This document shows, in pieces, positions 1 to 7,270 of a DNA stretch of 17,014 nucleotides. The position numbers and the translations under genes are program-made. The first letter of the stretch is position 1, and every line of letters starts with the position of its first letter. Source of the stretch: Cellvibrionales bacterium UBA1969. Lineage in GTDB: Bacteria > Pseudomonadota > Gammaproteobacteria > Pseudomonadales > UBA7434. Below the pieces are notes generated by a model. The model was not told where the DNA came from. It ran no database searches and saw only the letters and a program-made list of their open reading frames with translations. Location of the stretch: contig DDDX01000105.1 of the NCBI GenBank assembly GCA_002339085.1, forward strand, positions 1 through 17,014, in the 5' to 3' direction.

Positions 1-750
1 CCAGAACAAAGAATCGAAAAATTGAAAGATCCCACTGTTCGCGCGGCGATTTTAGCCGAGCCAACACCGGCGATGGGCATAGAAGCCGCCGATCGCATGG
101 CGACTGATTTTCACCTCATGTTTGAATTGGGCGAGGAACCTGATTACGAACAAAGCCCCGATCAAAGCATTGCTGCTAAGGCTGAACGCGCGGGTGTTAC
201 ACCGCAAGAGTATGCCTACGATGCCTTATTAAAGCGTGACGGCGAAGCAATGATTTATTTCCCGTTCATGGGTTACGATCAGGGTAACCTTGATCGACAG
301 TTTGAAATGCTGAAAGATGAAAACACCGTGATCAGTTTGGCTGATACCGGCGCACACTGCGGTGTATTATCCGATGCCTCAATGCCAACATTTTTACTCA
401 GTCACTATGCCCGCGATCGAAGTCGCGGTCAGTTGACCATTGAAGAAGCGGTGAAGATGCATACGCAAGAAACGGCCAGAGCGGTTAAGTTAGAAGACCG
501 AGGCACCTTAGAAATTGGCATGCGTGCTGACATTAACATTATTGATTTTGATAATCTTCGCGTTTTGGCGCCGCAAGTGATTTATGATTTACCGGCTGGC
601 GGCAAGCGAGTTTTTCAAAAAGCAATAGGTTATAAGTATACGATTGTTGCTGGCGAAGTGATTATGCAAGACGGTGTTGAGACTGACGCGCGCCCAGGCG
701 CATTAGTACGCGGCGCGCAACCAGCACCCAGTAGTGTTGTTGCAGCTTGA
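1..750 (+). CDS. N-acyl-D-amino-acid deacylase-like amidohydrolase, 3' part
   Basis: This is the C-terminal 249 codons of an amidohydrolase of the D-aminoacylase / N-acyl-D-glutamate deacylase family (amidohydrolase family 3), which hydrolyses N-acyl amino acids to a free amino acid and a carboxylate. The frame is open from base 1 (P-E-Q-R-I-E), so the gene begins upstream; the TTG at 22 is an internal leucine codon. The visible part carries the family's late metal/active-site motif D-T-G-A-H-C-G, with Asp at 343-345 and His at 355-357, followed by S-D-A-S and the C-terminal composite-domain signature G-M-R-A-D-I-N-I-I-D-F and D-L-P-A-G-G. Complete relatives have roughly 550-600 residues, so over half is missing, including the N-terminal metal ligands. 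A hairpin terminator follows directly. The family is secure; the acyl group and amino acid cannot be told from this fragment. Confidence 0.85.
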   Translation, partial: PEQRIEKLKDPTVRAAILAEPTPAMGIEAADRMATDFHLMFELGEEPDYEQSPDQSIAAKAERAGVTPQEYAYDALLKRDGEAMIYFPFMGYDQGNLDRQFEMLKDENTVISLADTGAHCGVLSDASMPTFLLSHYARDRSRGQLTIEEAVKMHTQETARAVKLEDRGTLEIGMRADINIIDFDNLRVLAPQVIYDLPAGGKRVFQKAIGYKYTIVAGEVIMQDGVETDARPGALVRGAQPAPSSVVAA

Positions 751-778
751 CCGATCATTTAGTTTGACCAGTAAGCTA

Positions 779-818
779 ACAAAAAGCCGGCGGATTGTTT
801 AGCCGGCTTTTTGTTTAT
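779..818 (+). terminator. Intrinsic terminator after the amidohydrolase gene
   Basis: A 13-bp perfect stem (779-791 with 802-814, core GCCGGC flanked by A and T runs) encloses a 10-base loop and runs into a T-rich stretch. It lies 28 bases after the amidohydrolase stop. The A-tract/T-tract symmetry could allow function in both directions, but the next gene downstream is on the same strand, so it mainly separates two rightward units. Confidence 0.88.
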
Positions 819-847
819 TTAAAAAAACTTTAGGATAATTGAATAGC

Positions 848-2575
848 ATGAATAGTACGTTTGAGACCTTAATCACCGCGCGCGAGCAATTACTGCAAGC
901 TGGCTCACCGTTTGAATTAATTGAGCAGCAACACGATGGCCGCAGCTATCAAGCCTATAAATCAGCGCCGCTCAATGTTCGCGATGCCTTGGCCGTTGGC
1001 CGGCAGCATGGCGAAAACTTATTTTTACAGTATCAAGATGACGATTGGAGTTTCAGTCGTTTCTTCAAGCAGGTTGATGGGATTGCTTTTCAATTGATTC
1101 ATCGTTACAAAATTACGAAAGGTGATAGGGTGGCCATTGCTATGCGCAATTTCCCCGAGTGGATGACCGCCTATGCGGCTGTTATATCCTTAGGGGCAGT
1201 TGTCGTACCTGTGAATAGCTGGGGTAAAAAAGACGATTTGGTTTACGTGCTGAATGATTGCGGGGCCAAAGTGGTGTTTGCTGATCAGCAACGTTTTGAC
1301 TCGATTGCAGATGAACTTCAGGCCCTGCAGTTAAAAGCGGTGGTGGTGCGCAACAGTGGCGCAATCACCAATGACCGTGCCGAGTCATTAGAAGATTTCT
1401 TGGTCGATATTGACAGTGAACAACTGCCAGGATTGACTGATTATAGCTTTGAAATTGAATCATCAGATGCAGCGATGATTCTATACACCTCGGGCACTAC
1501 CGGTCGACCCAAAGGTGCGCTGAGCTCGCATCTAAGTATTTGTCAGGCATTAATCAACTTTGAATTTCACGGCGCGCAGTCGGCCATGACTAACGGTGAA
1601 ACCATTGAAAAAATGATGACCAGTGGCTTTCCATCAAAAGCCTTATTGGCGGTACCGTTATTTCACGTGTCAGGTTTGTATGCACATTTTCTATTATCGT
1701 TACGCGGGGGTCGTTCGATTAACATTATGTACAAGTGGGATCCCGCTAAAGCTTTACAAGTGATTGCTGAGCAACGAATCACGACTTTGAGTGGCGCGCC
1801 ATCGATGGTGTTAGACCTGCTTGAGCACCCTGATTTTGATAGCACTGACACCAGCAGCTTAATGGTGGCCAGCGGTGGCGGCGCGGCAAGCCCGCCTAAG
1901 ATGGCGCAGTTAATAAAAGATAAAATCAGCCATCCTTATCCTGGCAGTGGTTACGGTTTAACAGAAACCAATGCCAGCTGTTGCAGTGGCACGGGCACCA
2001 GCTTTTGGTACAAGCCGTCTAGCTCGGGCACCTTGTCGCCGATTATAGAATTTAAGACTATTGATGAGAATGGCCAAGATCTGCCAAAAGGTGAGCGCGG
2101 TGAGATTTGTATTCGTGGTATTTTAATTGCTAACGGTTATTGGAATAACCCTGCAGCGTCCGCTGAAAGCTTTATTGACGGTTGGTTTTCAACCGGTGAT
2201 ATTGGTTATCTTGATGACGAAAATTTTGTTTACGTGGTCGATCGTGCCAAAGATATTATTATTCGTGGCGGTGAGAACATTTCCGCCAACGAAGTTGAAG
2301 CCTGTTACTTAGAGCATCCCGCCGTCAGAGAAGCAGCGGCGTTTTCTGTTGCTCATGATAAGCTCGGTGAAGAGGTGGGCTTAGCGGTGTATTTTAAAGA
2401 TGGCCAGCAAGCCAGCCCCGATGAGCTGTCTGAGTTTGTTAGCGGGAAGTTGGCGCATTTTAAAGTGGCGGCTCACTATTGGTTGCGCGACCAGCCTCTG
2501 CCGCGCAACGCCGCTAATAAAGTGTTAAAAAAGCAGCTACGTGACGAGTATCAACAGCAGTGTACTGCCTCATAA
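848..2575 (+). CDS. Acyl-CoA synthetase (AMP-forming, class I adenylate-forming enzyme)
   Basis: The 575-residue protein activates a carboxylic acid with ATP to an acyl-adenylate and then an acyl-CoA, in the cytoplasm or at the inner membrane. All core motifs of the ANL superfamily are present: phosphate-binding loop Y-T-S-G-T-T-G-R-P-K-G (213-223), G-Y-G-L-T-E-T (368-374), G-W-F-S-T-G-D with the ribose-binding Asp (445-451), hinge region D-R-A-K-D (465-469), and the C-terminal P-R-N-A-A-N-K with catalytic Lys558. The chain class (fatty, aryl or other) is not decided by these motifs. The ATG at 848 is preferred over the in-frame TTG at 839 because the only A/G-rich element (AGGA, 832-835) lies 3 bases from the TTG but 12 from the ATG. 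A TTGTTT/GATAAT pair (811-816, 834-839, spacer 17) would give a nearly leaderless message. The dioxygenase gene follows 23 bases on and is probably co-transcribed. Confidence 0.92.
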   Translation: MNSTFETLITAREQLLQAGSPFELIEQQHDGRSYQAYKSAPLNVRDALAVGRQHGENLFLQYQDDDWSFSRFFKQVDGIAFQLIHRYKITKGDRVAIAMRNFPEWMTAYAAVISLGAVVVPVNSWGKKDDLVYVLNDCGAKVVFADQQRFDSIADELQALQLKAVVVRNSGAITNDRAESLEDFLVDIDSEQLPGLTDYSFEIESSDAAMILYTSGTTGRPKGALSSHLSICQALINFEFHGAQSAMTNGETIEKMMTSGFPSKALLAVPLFHVSGLYAHFLLSLRGGRSINIMYKWDPAKALQVIAEQRITTLSGAPSMVLDLLEHPDFDSTDTSSLMVASGGGAASPPKMAQLIKDKISHPYPGSGYGLTETNASCCSGTGTSFWYKPSSSGTLSPIIEFKTIDENGQDLPKGERGEICIRGILIANGYWNNPAASAESFIDGWFSTGDIGYLDDENFVYVVDRAKDIIIRGGENISANEVEACYLEHPAVREAAAFSVAHDKLGEEVGLAVYFKDGQQASPDELSEFVSGKLAHFKVAAHYWLRDQPLPRNAANKVLKKQLRDEYQQQCTAS

Positions 2576-2598
2576 CGGTCAACGGAGCCACTGATTAA

Positions 2599-3429
2599 AT
2601 GAGCAGGCTGAACATCAAACCCTTATCTGGCTGCATTGGCGCAGAGATTCATGGCATTGATCTCACCAAGCCGATCACCCATGAATTGTATATACAGCTG
2701 CGTGAGTGCTTGGTCGAATACGAGGTTATATTTTTTCGTGATCAAGCGATAACGCCCGCCCAGCAGCATGCATTAGCGTCTATGTTTGGGCCTCTTCAAT
2801 CTCATCCGGCCTATCAAACCGTGGAAGGGTTTCCACAAATTTCTATTCTCGAAAGCACGGCTGATAAGCCGACAAAAATTGAATGCTGGCACAGTGATAT
2901 GACGTTTCGCCAGCATCCACCCCTAGCGACCGTATTAAGGGCACAGGTCGTACCGGACAAAGGAGGCGACACGCTTTGGGGTAGTATGACGGCCGCTTAT
3001 CGAGGCTTGTCTAAATCCATGCAGGATTTTTTATCGACCCTAACAGCCGTGCATGATTTTAGTTATGGTTTTAAAGAGAGTTTGGCTGAGCCAGGTGGTC
3101 AACAACGCCTTGCTCAAGCGCTCGTCGATAATCCGCCTGTCCGTCATCCTGTGATTCGAATACACCCAGAAAGCGGTAAGTTCGTTATTTTCGTCAACGA
3201 GCTATTTACCCGTCATATTGAAGGGCTCAGTCGATCGGAGAGTGATGCCTTGTTAGCGTTTATTTTTGAGCATATTCGAACGCCAGAGTACAGTTGTCGT
3301 TTTGTGTGGCAGCCGGATAGCATAGCTATTTGGGATAATCGCAGCACACAGCACAAGCCGATCAATGACTACTTTCCTGCGCATCGCCGCTTAGAGCGGA
3401 TTACGATTGATGGTGATTTGCCTTATTAG
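2599..3429 (+). CDS. TauD/TfdA-family Fe(II)/2-oxoglutarate-dependent dioxygenase, taurine dioxygenase-like
   Basis: The 276-residue length matches TauD (about 283). TauD couples oxidative decarboxylation of 2-oxoglutarate to hydroxylation of taurine, which then breaks down to sulfite and aminoacetaldehyde. The iron triad is visible as His98-Ser-Asp100 and His252 (in T-Q-H-K-P). Thr125 in G-G-D-T-L-W and Arg263 fit the 2-oxoglutarate contacts. Positions that hold the substrate anion in E. coli TauD also appear kept: His69 and Tyr72 in H-P-A-Y, and Arg267 fifteen residues after the distal His. Gapless similarity to my memory of TauD runs through most of the chain, which favours a taurine or other sulfonate/anionic substrate, but relatives act on 2,4-D, alkyl sulfates and others, so I give no symbol. 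The ATG has GGAG at 2584-2587. No sulfonate ABC transporter (tauABC) lies in the window. The 3' end overlaps the convergent amidotransferase-like gene by 29 bases. Confidence 0.9.
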   Translation: MSRLNIKPLSGCIGAEIHGIDLTKPITHELYIQLRECLVEYEVIFFRDQAITPAQQHALASMFGPLQSHPAYQTVEGFPQISILESTADKPTKIECWHSDMTFRQHPPLATVLRAQVVPDKGGDTLWGSMTAAYRGLSKSMQDFLSTLTAVHDFSYGFKESLAEPGGQQRLAQALVDNPPVRHPVIRIHPESGKFVIFVNELFTRHIEGLSRSESDALLAFIFEHIRTPEYSCRFVWQPDSIAIWDNRSTQHKPINDYFPAHRRLERITIDGDLPY

Positions 3430-4144
3430 CGAGTATGAAGTCAATAATCCAGCGACTGGCTGTTTGGTTGTCATGTTGATTGGTCAATGAGCCCATCGCA
3501 TGTTGATACTGTGCTGGTTGATAGAGGGCCTCACGACTGCGGTATAGTGTCTCTGCAAATTCAACAGTAAATTCGGGATGGCCCTGAAAGCTTAAAATAT
3601 GATGGCCAATATTGGTAATAGCATACTTACAGTTTGTGGAAGATCCCAATACAGTTGCTTCAGGCGCGGGCTCGACAATTTGATCTTGATGACTGTAAAT
3701 GAGATGTAAGCGATCCTTTTCTTGTTTCGCGTGGCCATTCAGCTCGGTGGCTTGTAAACCAATATTCCAGCCTCGCGAGTGTTTAGCCACCGTTCCCCCT
3801 AATGCTTGCGCAATAATTTGATGACCAAAGCATAAGCCAATAATCGTTTGCTGCTGCTGATGTAGGCGGCGTATGAGCGCTTCGAGTTCGCTGATCCACG
3901 CTAGCGATTCATAGGCGCTATGGCGGCTACCAGTAATGAAGTAAGCATCGAAAACATCTTTATCGCTAGGAAACTCACACTTAGTGACCGAGTAAGATTG
4001 GTCGTCGAACTCGAGGTTATTATAGGGTTTGGTAGCTAAGCTATCGGCTAATAAAGTGTGAATCATCGCCGGATACTGCCCAAATGGCCGGGCCATTGTT
4101 GGGCTAATAATGTCGGTTTGTAAGATACAAATAGAGAGCTGCAT
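3401..4144 (-). CDS. Class I glutamine amidotransferase-like protein (GATase1), stand-alone
   Basis: The 247-residue protein is a single GATase1 domain. The triad is complete: nucleophile Cys105 in G-L-C-F-G-H-Q, and His189 with Glu191 in F-Q-G-H-P-E-F. The N-terminus I-L-Q-T-D and the domain length resemble the stand-alone YfeJ / 'GMP synthase glutaminase-like' group rather than true GuaA or CarA, since no synthetase partner domain or gene is present. Such enzymes hydrolyse gamma-glutamyl amide bonds; the physiological substrate is mostly unknown. It is the last gene of a leftward operon, starting 8 bases after the aldehyde dehydrogenase stop, with a weak GAG about 7 bases before the ATG. 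By analogy with PuuC/PuuD in putrescine breakdown, a gamma-glutamyl hydrolase next to an aldehyde dehydrogenase could release glutamate from a gamma-glutamylated amino acid. That is an inference, and no PuuA-like ligase is visible here. Its stop lies inside the end of the convergent dioxygenase gene. Confidence 0.85.
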   Translation of the reverse strand: MQLSICILQTDIISPTMARPFGQYPAMIHTLLADSLATKPYNNLEFDDQSYSVTKCEFPSDKDVFDAYFITGSRHSAYESLAWISELEALIRRLHQQQQTIIGLCFGHQIIAQALGGTVAKHSRGWNIGLQATELNGHAKQEKDRLHLIYSHQDQIVEPAPEATVLGSSTNCKYAITNIGHHILSFQGHPEFTVEFAETLYRSREALYQPAQYQHAMGSLTNQHDNQTASRWIIDFILANKANHHQS

Positions 4145-4152
4145 TTTATCAC

Positions 4153-5532
4153 TCAGTTTTCCAATAGAAATGATTTCAATTGCACCAATGATTGGTAACC
4201 AAATGTGGACAGGCTTGCACCTTTGCCGGTGTCTTTGACACCCGTCCAGACCAGCGAGGGGTCAAGATAATCACAGCGATTCATGAAGATAGTGCCCGCC
4301 TCAATGCTATTGCCCAGTTGTTCCACCTGTCGGCGGTCTTGCGACCAGAGTGAGGCGGTTAAGCCGTATTGACTGTCATTCATCAATTGTACTGCCTCAT
4401 TATCATTGCTGACCGGCATAATACCAACAGTCGGGCCAAAACTTTCTTCACGCATCACGCTCATACTGTGGTTCACGTCGATCAAAACCTGTGGGGTCAG
4501 ATACGCCCCTTGATCATTTGTGGGTGTAAAGTGCTGGCTGTCAATGCAGGCCGTTGCACCGGCCTTGATAGCTTGCTCATTTTGCTGTCGCACCCAATCA
4601 GCGGCTTTGGCATTCACTAACGGGCCTAGCGTCACGGCTGGATCTGAGGGATTACCCATCTGGTAGCGATACACTTCGCTGACATAGGCATCGACAAACG
4701 GTTTAAATAAGGGCTTTGCAACGTAGATACGCTCTATGCCACAACACGATTGCCCTGAATTAAAAAAGGCACCGCCAACTAAGTGACGGACGGCCTTTTC
4801 GATATCGGCATCGGCTCGCACATAGGCGGCATCTTTACCGCCTAACTCTAAGGTCAGCCCTTTAAAGCGCCCAGCAAGGGCCTTTTCTACCGTTTTCCCT
4901 GCGGTGACTGAGCCGGTAAAACAGCAGTAATCAATGTCGCCTAGATGCAGTAGTTGCTCGGTTTGAGTATGGTTGAGGCACAGGGCTTGTATTAAATCCT
5001 TGGGCGCGCCTGCGGTACTAAAGCTGTTAACAAAGTGCTCGGCGACTAAAGGTGTTTGAATAGAAGGTTTTAGAATAATGCTATTGCCTGCCATTAGGCC
5101 AGCAAAGACTGAATTAGCGGTGGTCAATAACGGGTAATTCCAAGGCGCAATAATCAATAGTGTTCCGAGGGGGTGCTTACGAATCAGTCTTCGCTTGTGA
5201 GAACTATCTTCGATGACGGTATCAGCAAGCGCTTCAGTCGCTAGATCAATCATTCTATTAGCCCGTTCAGCCAGACCGTTGACTTCATTGGGACTATAAG
5301 CAATTGGACGGCCCATTTGCTGGGTAATTTGTTGGCCAATCATGGCTTTATTGTCAATAAAGTAATCGATGGCTTTGTGACAAACATGCGCTCTTTCGAC
5401 GAGAGTAAACTCGGCCCATTGACGCTGTGCCATACGAGATTTTTTTAACGCTGCAGAAATGCTTATCTGATCAGCATAAGGCTGTTCAAAGACCAATGCG
5501 TTGTCAATGGGAGAGTAGGTTTTAGCTAGCAT
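4153..5532 (-). CDS. NAD(P)-dependent aldehyde dehydrogenase, uncharacterised subfamily
   Basis: A complete aldehyde dehydrogenase of 459 residues that oxidises an aldehyde to the acid with NAD(P)+. Counting from the ATG at 5532, it has Asn132 in P-W-N-Y-P, the cofactor lysine Lys155 (K-P-S), F-T-G-S of the dinucleotide fold (205-208), general base Glu229 in L-E-L-G-G-K, nucleophile Cys263 in G-Q-S-C and Glu363/Phe365 in E-S-F-G-P. The C-terminal stretch N-R-C-D-Y-L-D-P-S-L-V-W-T-G-V-K is one I associate with an ALDH group of unassigned substrate, at the size of succinate-semialdehyde dehydrogenase Sad. An in-frame TTG at 5541 is an alternative start; neither start has a clear Shine-Dalgarno site, so the ATG was chosen. 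It lies between the symporter gene (16 bases upstream) and the amidotransferase-like gene (8 bases downstream), so translational coupling is likely. Aminoacetaldehyde from the neighbouring TauD-like enzyme, or a gamma-glutamyl aminoaldehyde, are possible substrates by context only. Confidence 0.92.
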   Translation of the reverse strand: MLAKTYSPIDNALVFEQPYADQISISAALKKSRMAQRQWAEFTLVERAHVCHKAIDYFIDNKAMIGQQITQQMGRPIAYSPNEVNGLAERANRMIDLATEALADTVIEDSSHKRRLIRKHPLGTLLIIAPWNYPLLTTANSVFAGLMAGNSIILKPSIQTPLVAEHFVNSFSTAGAPKDLIQALCLNHTQTEQLLHLGDIDYCCFTGSVTAGKTVEKALAGRFKGLTLELGGKDAAYVRADADIEKAVRHLVGGAFFNSGQSCCGIERIYVAKPLFKPFVDAYVSEVYRYQMGNPSDPAVTLGPLVNAKAADWVRQQNEQAIKAGATACIDSQHFTPTNDQGAYLTPQVLIDVNHSMSVMREESFGPTVGIMPVSNDNEAVQLMNDSQYGLTASLWSQDRRQVEQLGNSIEAGTIFMNRCDYLDPSLVWTGVKDTGKGASLSTFGYQSLVQLKSFLLEN

Positions 5533-5548
5533 GGGTTTCAATTTTCTA

Positions 5549-6979
5549 TTAGTAACTTTGCAGATAATCCGCTAAGTCTTTCTTTATTTCTGGCGCATAT
5601 AAATATAAACCAATAATATTGGGCACGGCAATTAAATACACCATCGAGTCTGAGAAGTTTAAAATAGACGATAACTCGACGGTGCAGCCAAGCACAATGA
5701 AACTACAAAATAAGCCTTTAAAAAATAATTGTGATGCCGCACTTTCACCCACGAGGTAGGACCACGCTTTTAACCCGTAATAAGACCATGCGATGGCGGT
5801 ACTGAAGGCAAACAATAGTGCAGCGATGCCCAGTAAAATAGGCGACCAGCTAATATGATGAGCAAAAGCAGCCGAAGTTAATTCAATGCCCTCATGTCCA
5901 AGATGGCTTTCCATCAAGCCATTAGGGTAGGCGGTGGTGACAATAACCAATGAGGTGATGGTGCAAATAACAATGGTGTCAATGAAAGGCTCTAACAGAG
6001 AAACTAAACCTTCAGAAATCGGTTCATTGGTTTTGACTGCTGAGTGGGCAATTGATGCTGAACCAATGCCGGCTTCATTCGAAAAAAGGGCGCGCTGAAA
6101 GCCAATAATGATGGCGCCAATCATACCACCTTGGACACTGTCAAAAGAAAAGGCGCTAGTAAAAATAAGTTTAATGGCCCCTAAAAGATGCTCGGCACTG
6201 AAGGCGATAATAAAAGTTGCTGATACGCAGTAAATAATCGCCATGAAGGGGACGAGTTTTGCCGCAACGCGTGCAATGGATCGAATGCCGCCAATGATGA
6301 CAGCACCAACGACCAGTGCGAGTAATACGCCAAACAGCCAACCGCGTTCGGCAAATAAGCTATCAGTACCCCCGGTAATGTTGACGATTTGTGCATAGGC
6401 TTGATTCGATTGAAACATGTTACCAATTCCCAAACAGCCTATCACTAGCGCTAAGGCATAAAAGCCGCCCAGTGATTTTCCTATCAACGGTCTGTTTCGG
6501 CTAACGAAGTAATGTTCAAGGTAGTGCATGGGGCCACCCGAAACCGAGCCGTCAGTATTAAGCTTGCGGTATTTAACGCCAAGCGTGCACTCAACAAACT
6601 TAGTCGACATTGCGAGAAAGCCAGCCACGACCAGCCAAAATGCGGCGCCAGGACCTCCAACCCCTATAGCAACGGCAACCCCGCCAATATTCCCGACACC
6701 TACGGTCCCAGATATAGCAGTTGATAGCGCTTGAAAATGCGAGATCTCACCTGAACCACCGCCATGTCGAGTTTTACCCCTAATGATGTCCAGCGCCCGT
6801 GTAAAGCCGCGAAGATTAATAAAGCCAAAGTAAACGGTGAATAGGCATGCAGCAATCGCGAACCATAGAACAATCAGCGGGACATCATGGCCCATAAAAT
6901 GCCAATGATAAAAGACCAAGGTAGAAAGTTTTTCTGCAACAGGGCTAAAAAACGCTTCAATTTGCTGGTCAAGGGACAT
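5549..6979 (-). CDS. Na+:amino acid symporter, AGCS (alanine/glycine:cation) family
   Basis: A 476-residue inner-membrane carrier that uses the sodium (or proton) gradient to import a small neutral amino acid such as alanine or glycine. The family signature is clear: G-T-V-G-V-G-N-I-G-G-V-A-V-A-I (91-105) followed by G-G-P-G-A-A-F-W (108-115), then S-G-G-P-M-H-Y (147-153) and S-N-E-A-G-I-G-S-A (300-308). Hydrophobic segments lie near 34-54, 95-124, 172-190, 213-232, 243-262, 283-298, 333-351, 379-400, 423-437 and 447-463, consistent with the 10-11 helices of the family. The ATG at 6979 has TAGG about 7 bases upstream. It heads a leftward operon with the aldehyde dehydrogenase and the amidotransferase-like protein, suggesting that the imported compound is the operon's substrate or precursor. 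Specificity within AGCS cannot be read from sequence here. Confidence 0.94.
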   Translation of the reverse strand: MSLDQQIEAFFSPVAEKLSTLVFYHWHFMGHDVPLIVLWFAIAACLFTVYFGFINLRGFTRALDIIRGKTRHGGGSGEISHFQALSTAISGTVGVGNIGGVAVAIGVGGPGAAFWLVVAGFLAMSTKFVECTLGVKYRKLNTDGSVSGGPMHYLEHYFVSRNRPLIGKSLGGFYALALVIGCLGIGNMFQSNQAYAQIVNITGGTDSLFAERGWLFGVLLALVVGAVIIGGIRSIARVAAKLVPFMAIIYCVSATFIIAFSAEHLLGAIKLIFTSAFSFDSVQGGMIGAIIIGFQRALFSNEAGIGSASIAHSAVKTNEPISEGLVSLLEPFIDTIVICTITSLVIVTTAYPNGLMESHLGHEGIELTSAAFAHHISWSPILLGIAALLFAFSTAIAWSYYGLKAWSYLVGESAASQLFFKGLFCSFIVLGCTVELSSILNFSDSMVYLIAVPNIIGLYLYAPEIKKDLADYLQSY

Positions 6980-7219
6980 TTATTTACCTACCTTGTGAAT
7001 TCGTATGGGCTGACAACGCATCGGTTGTATTGATGGTCGATGGTTTAGATGGCGTAAATATTAAATTAAATGCATGAAAAATAGGTTATGATTCACCTCA
7101 AGATTCTAAGATTCCATTGATTTAACTTAATCTAGTTTAAAGCTATCTAAGACCGGAAGCTAGTGAGTAATATTTAGTCAGCCAAGTTAATCTGCTGTTT
7201 CAACTAGGCCGCGCCTGTG
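6980..7219. other. Divergent intergenic region between the symporter operon and the yfaZ-like gene
   Basis: This AT-rich stretch separates the leftward symporter operon from the rightward outer-membrane-protein gene and must hold the operon's promoter. I could not place a convincing -35/-10 pair for the leftward direction; the region near 7050-7075 (TAATAT and TTTAAT elements on the minus strand) is the best area. A direct repeat AAGATTC occurs twice around 7100-7114. No gene, tRNA or recognisable riboswitch was seen. Confidence 0.4.
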
Positions 7220-7247
7220 TTGAACTCGTTAGGCTTGCAGTTATAAT
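7220..7247 (+). promoter_or_regulatory. Sigma-70-type promoter for the yfaZ-like gene (and probably metY)
   Basis: The -35 element TTGAAC (7220-7225, TTGA matching consensus) and the exact consensus -10 TATAAT (7242-7247) are separated by 16 bases. Transcription would begin near 7254, giving a leader of only about 17 bases before the ATG at 7271, just enough for its Shine-Dalgarno site. The -10 box overlaps the TTG at 7247, which therefore cannot be the translation start. Confidence 0.7.
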
Positions 7248-7259
7248 TGAAAACTACTG

Positions 7260-7265
7260 AAGGAG
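7260..7265 (+). promoter_or_regulatory. Strong ribosome binding site deciding the yfaZ-like start
   Basis: AAGGAG sits 5 bases before ATG 7271 and fixes the start there rather than at the upstream in-frame TTG (7247). Confidence 0.8.
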
Positions 7266-7270
7266 TTATT

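Noticed and set aside
22..24. TTG as a start codon for the first gene
   Set aside because: The frame is open from base 1 and the residues before it fit the family, so this is an internal leucine in a truncated gene.
3401..4144. GuaA or CarA glutaminase subunit
   Set aside because: No synthetase domain or partner gene is present, and the N-terminus and context fit a stand-alone hydrolase better.
6512..6734. Two overlapping plus-strand frames of about 70 codons
   Set aside because: Both are antisense to the conserved G-N-I-G-G and G-G-P-G region of the AGCS symporter, where low-complexity glycine codons keep other frames open.
7247..7249. TTG start for the yfaZ-like gene
   Set aside because: It overlaps the -10 box and lacks a ribosome site, while ATG 7271 has AAGGAG and starts a clean signal peptide.
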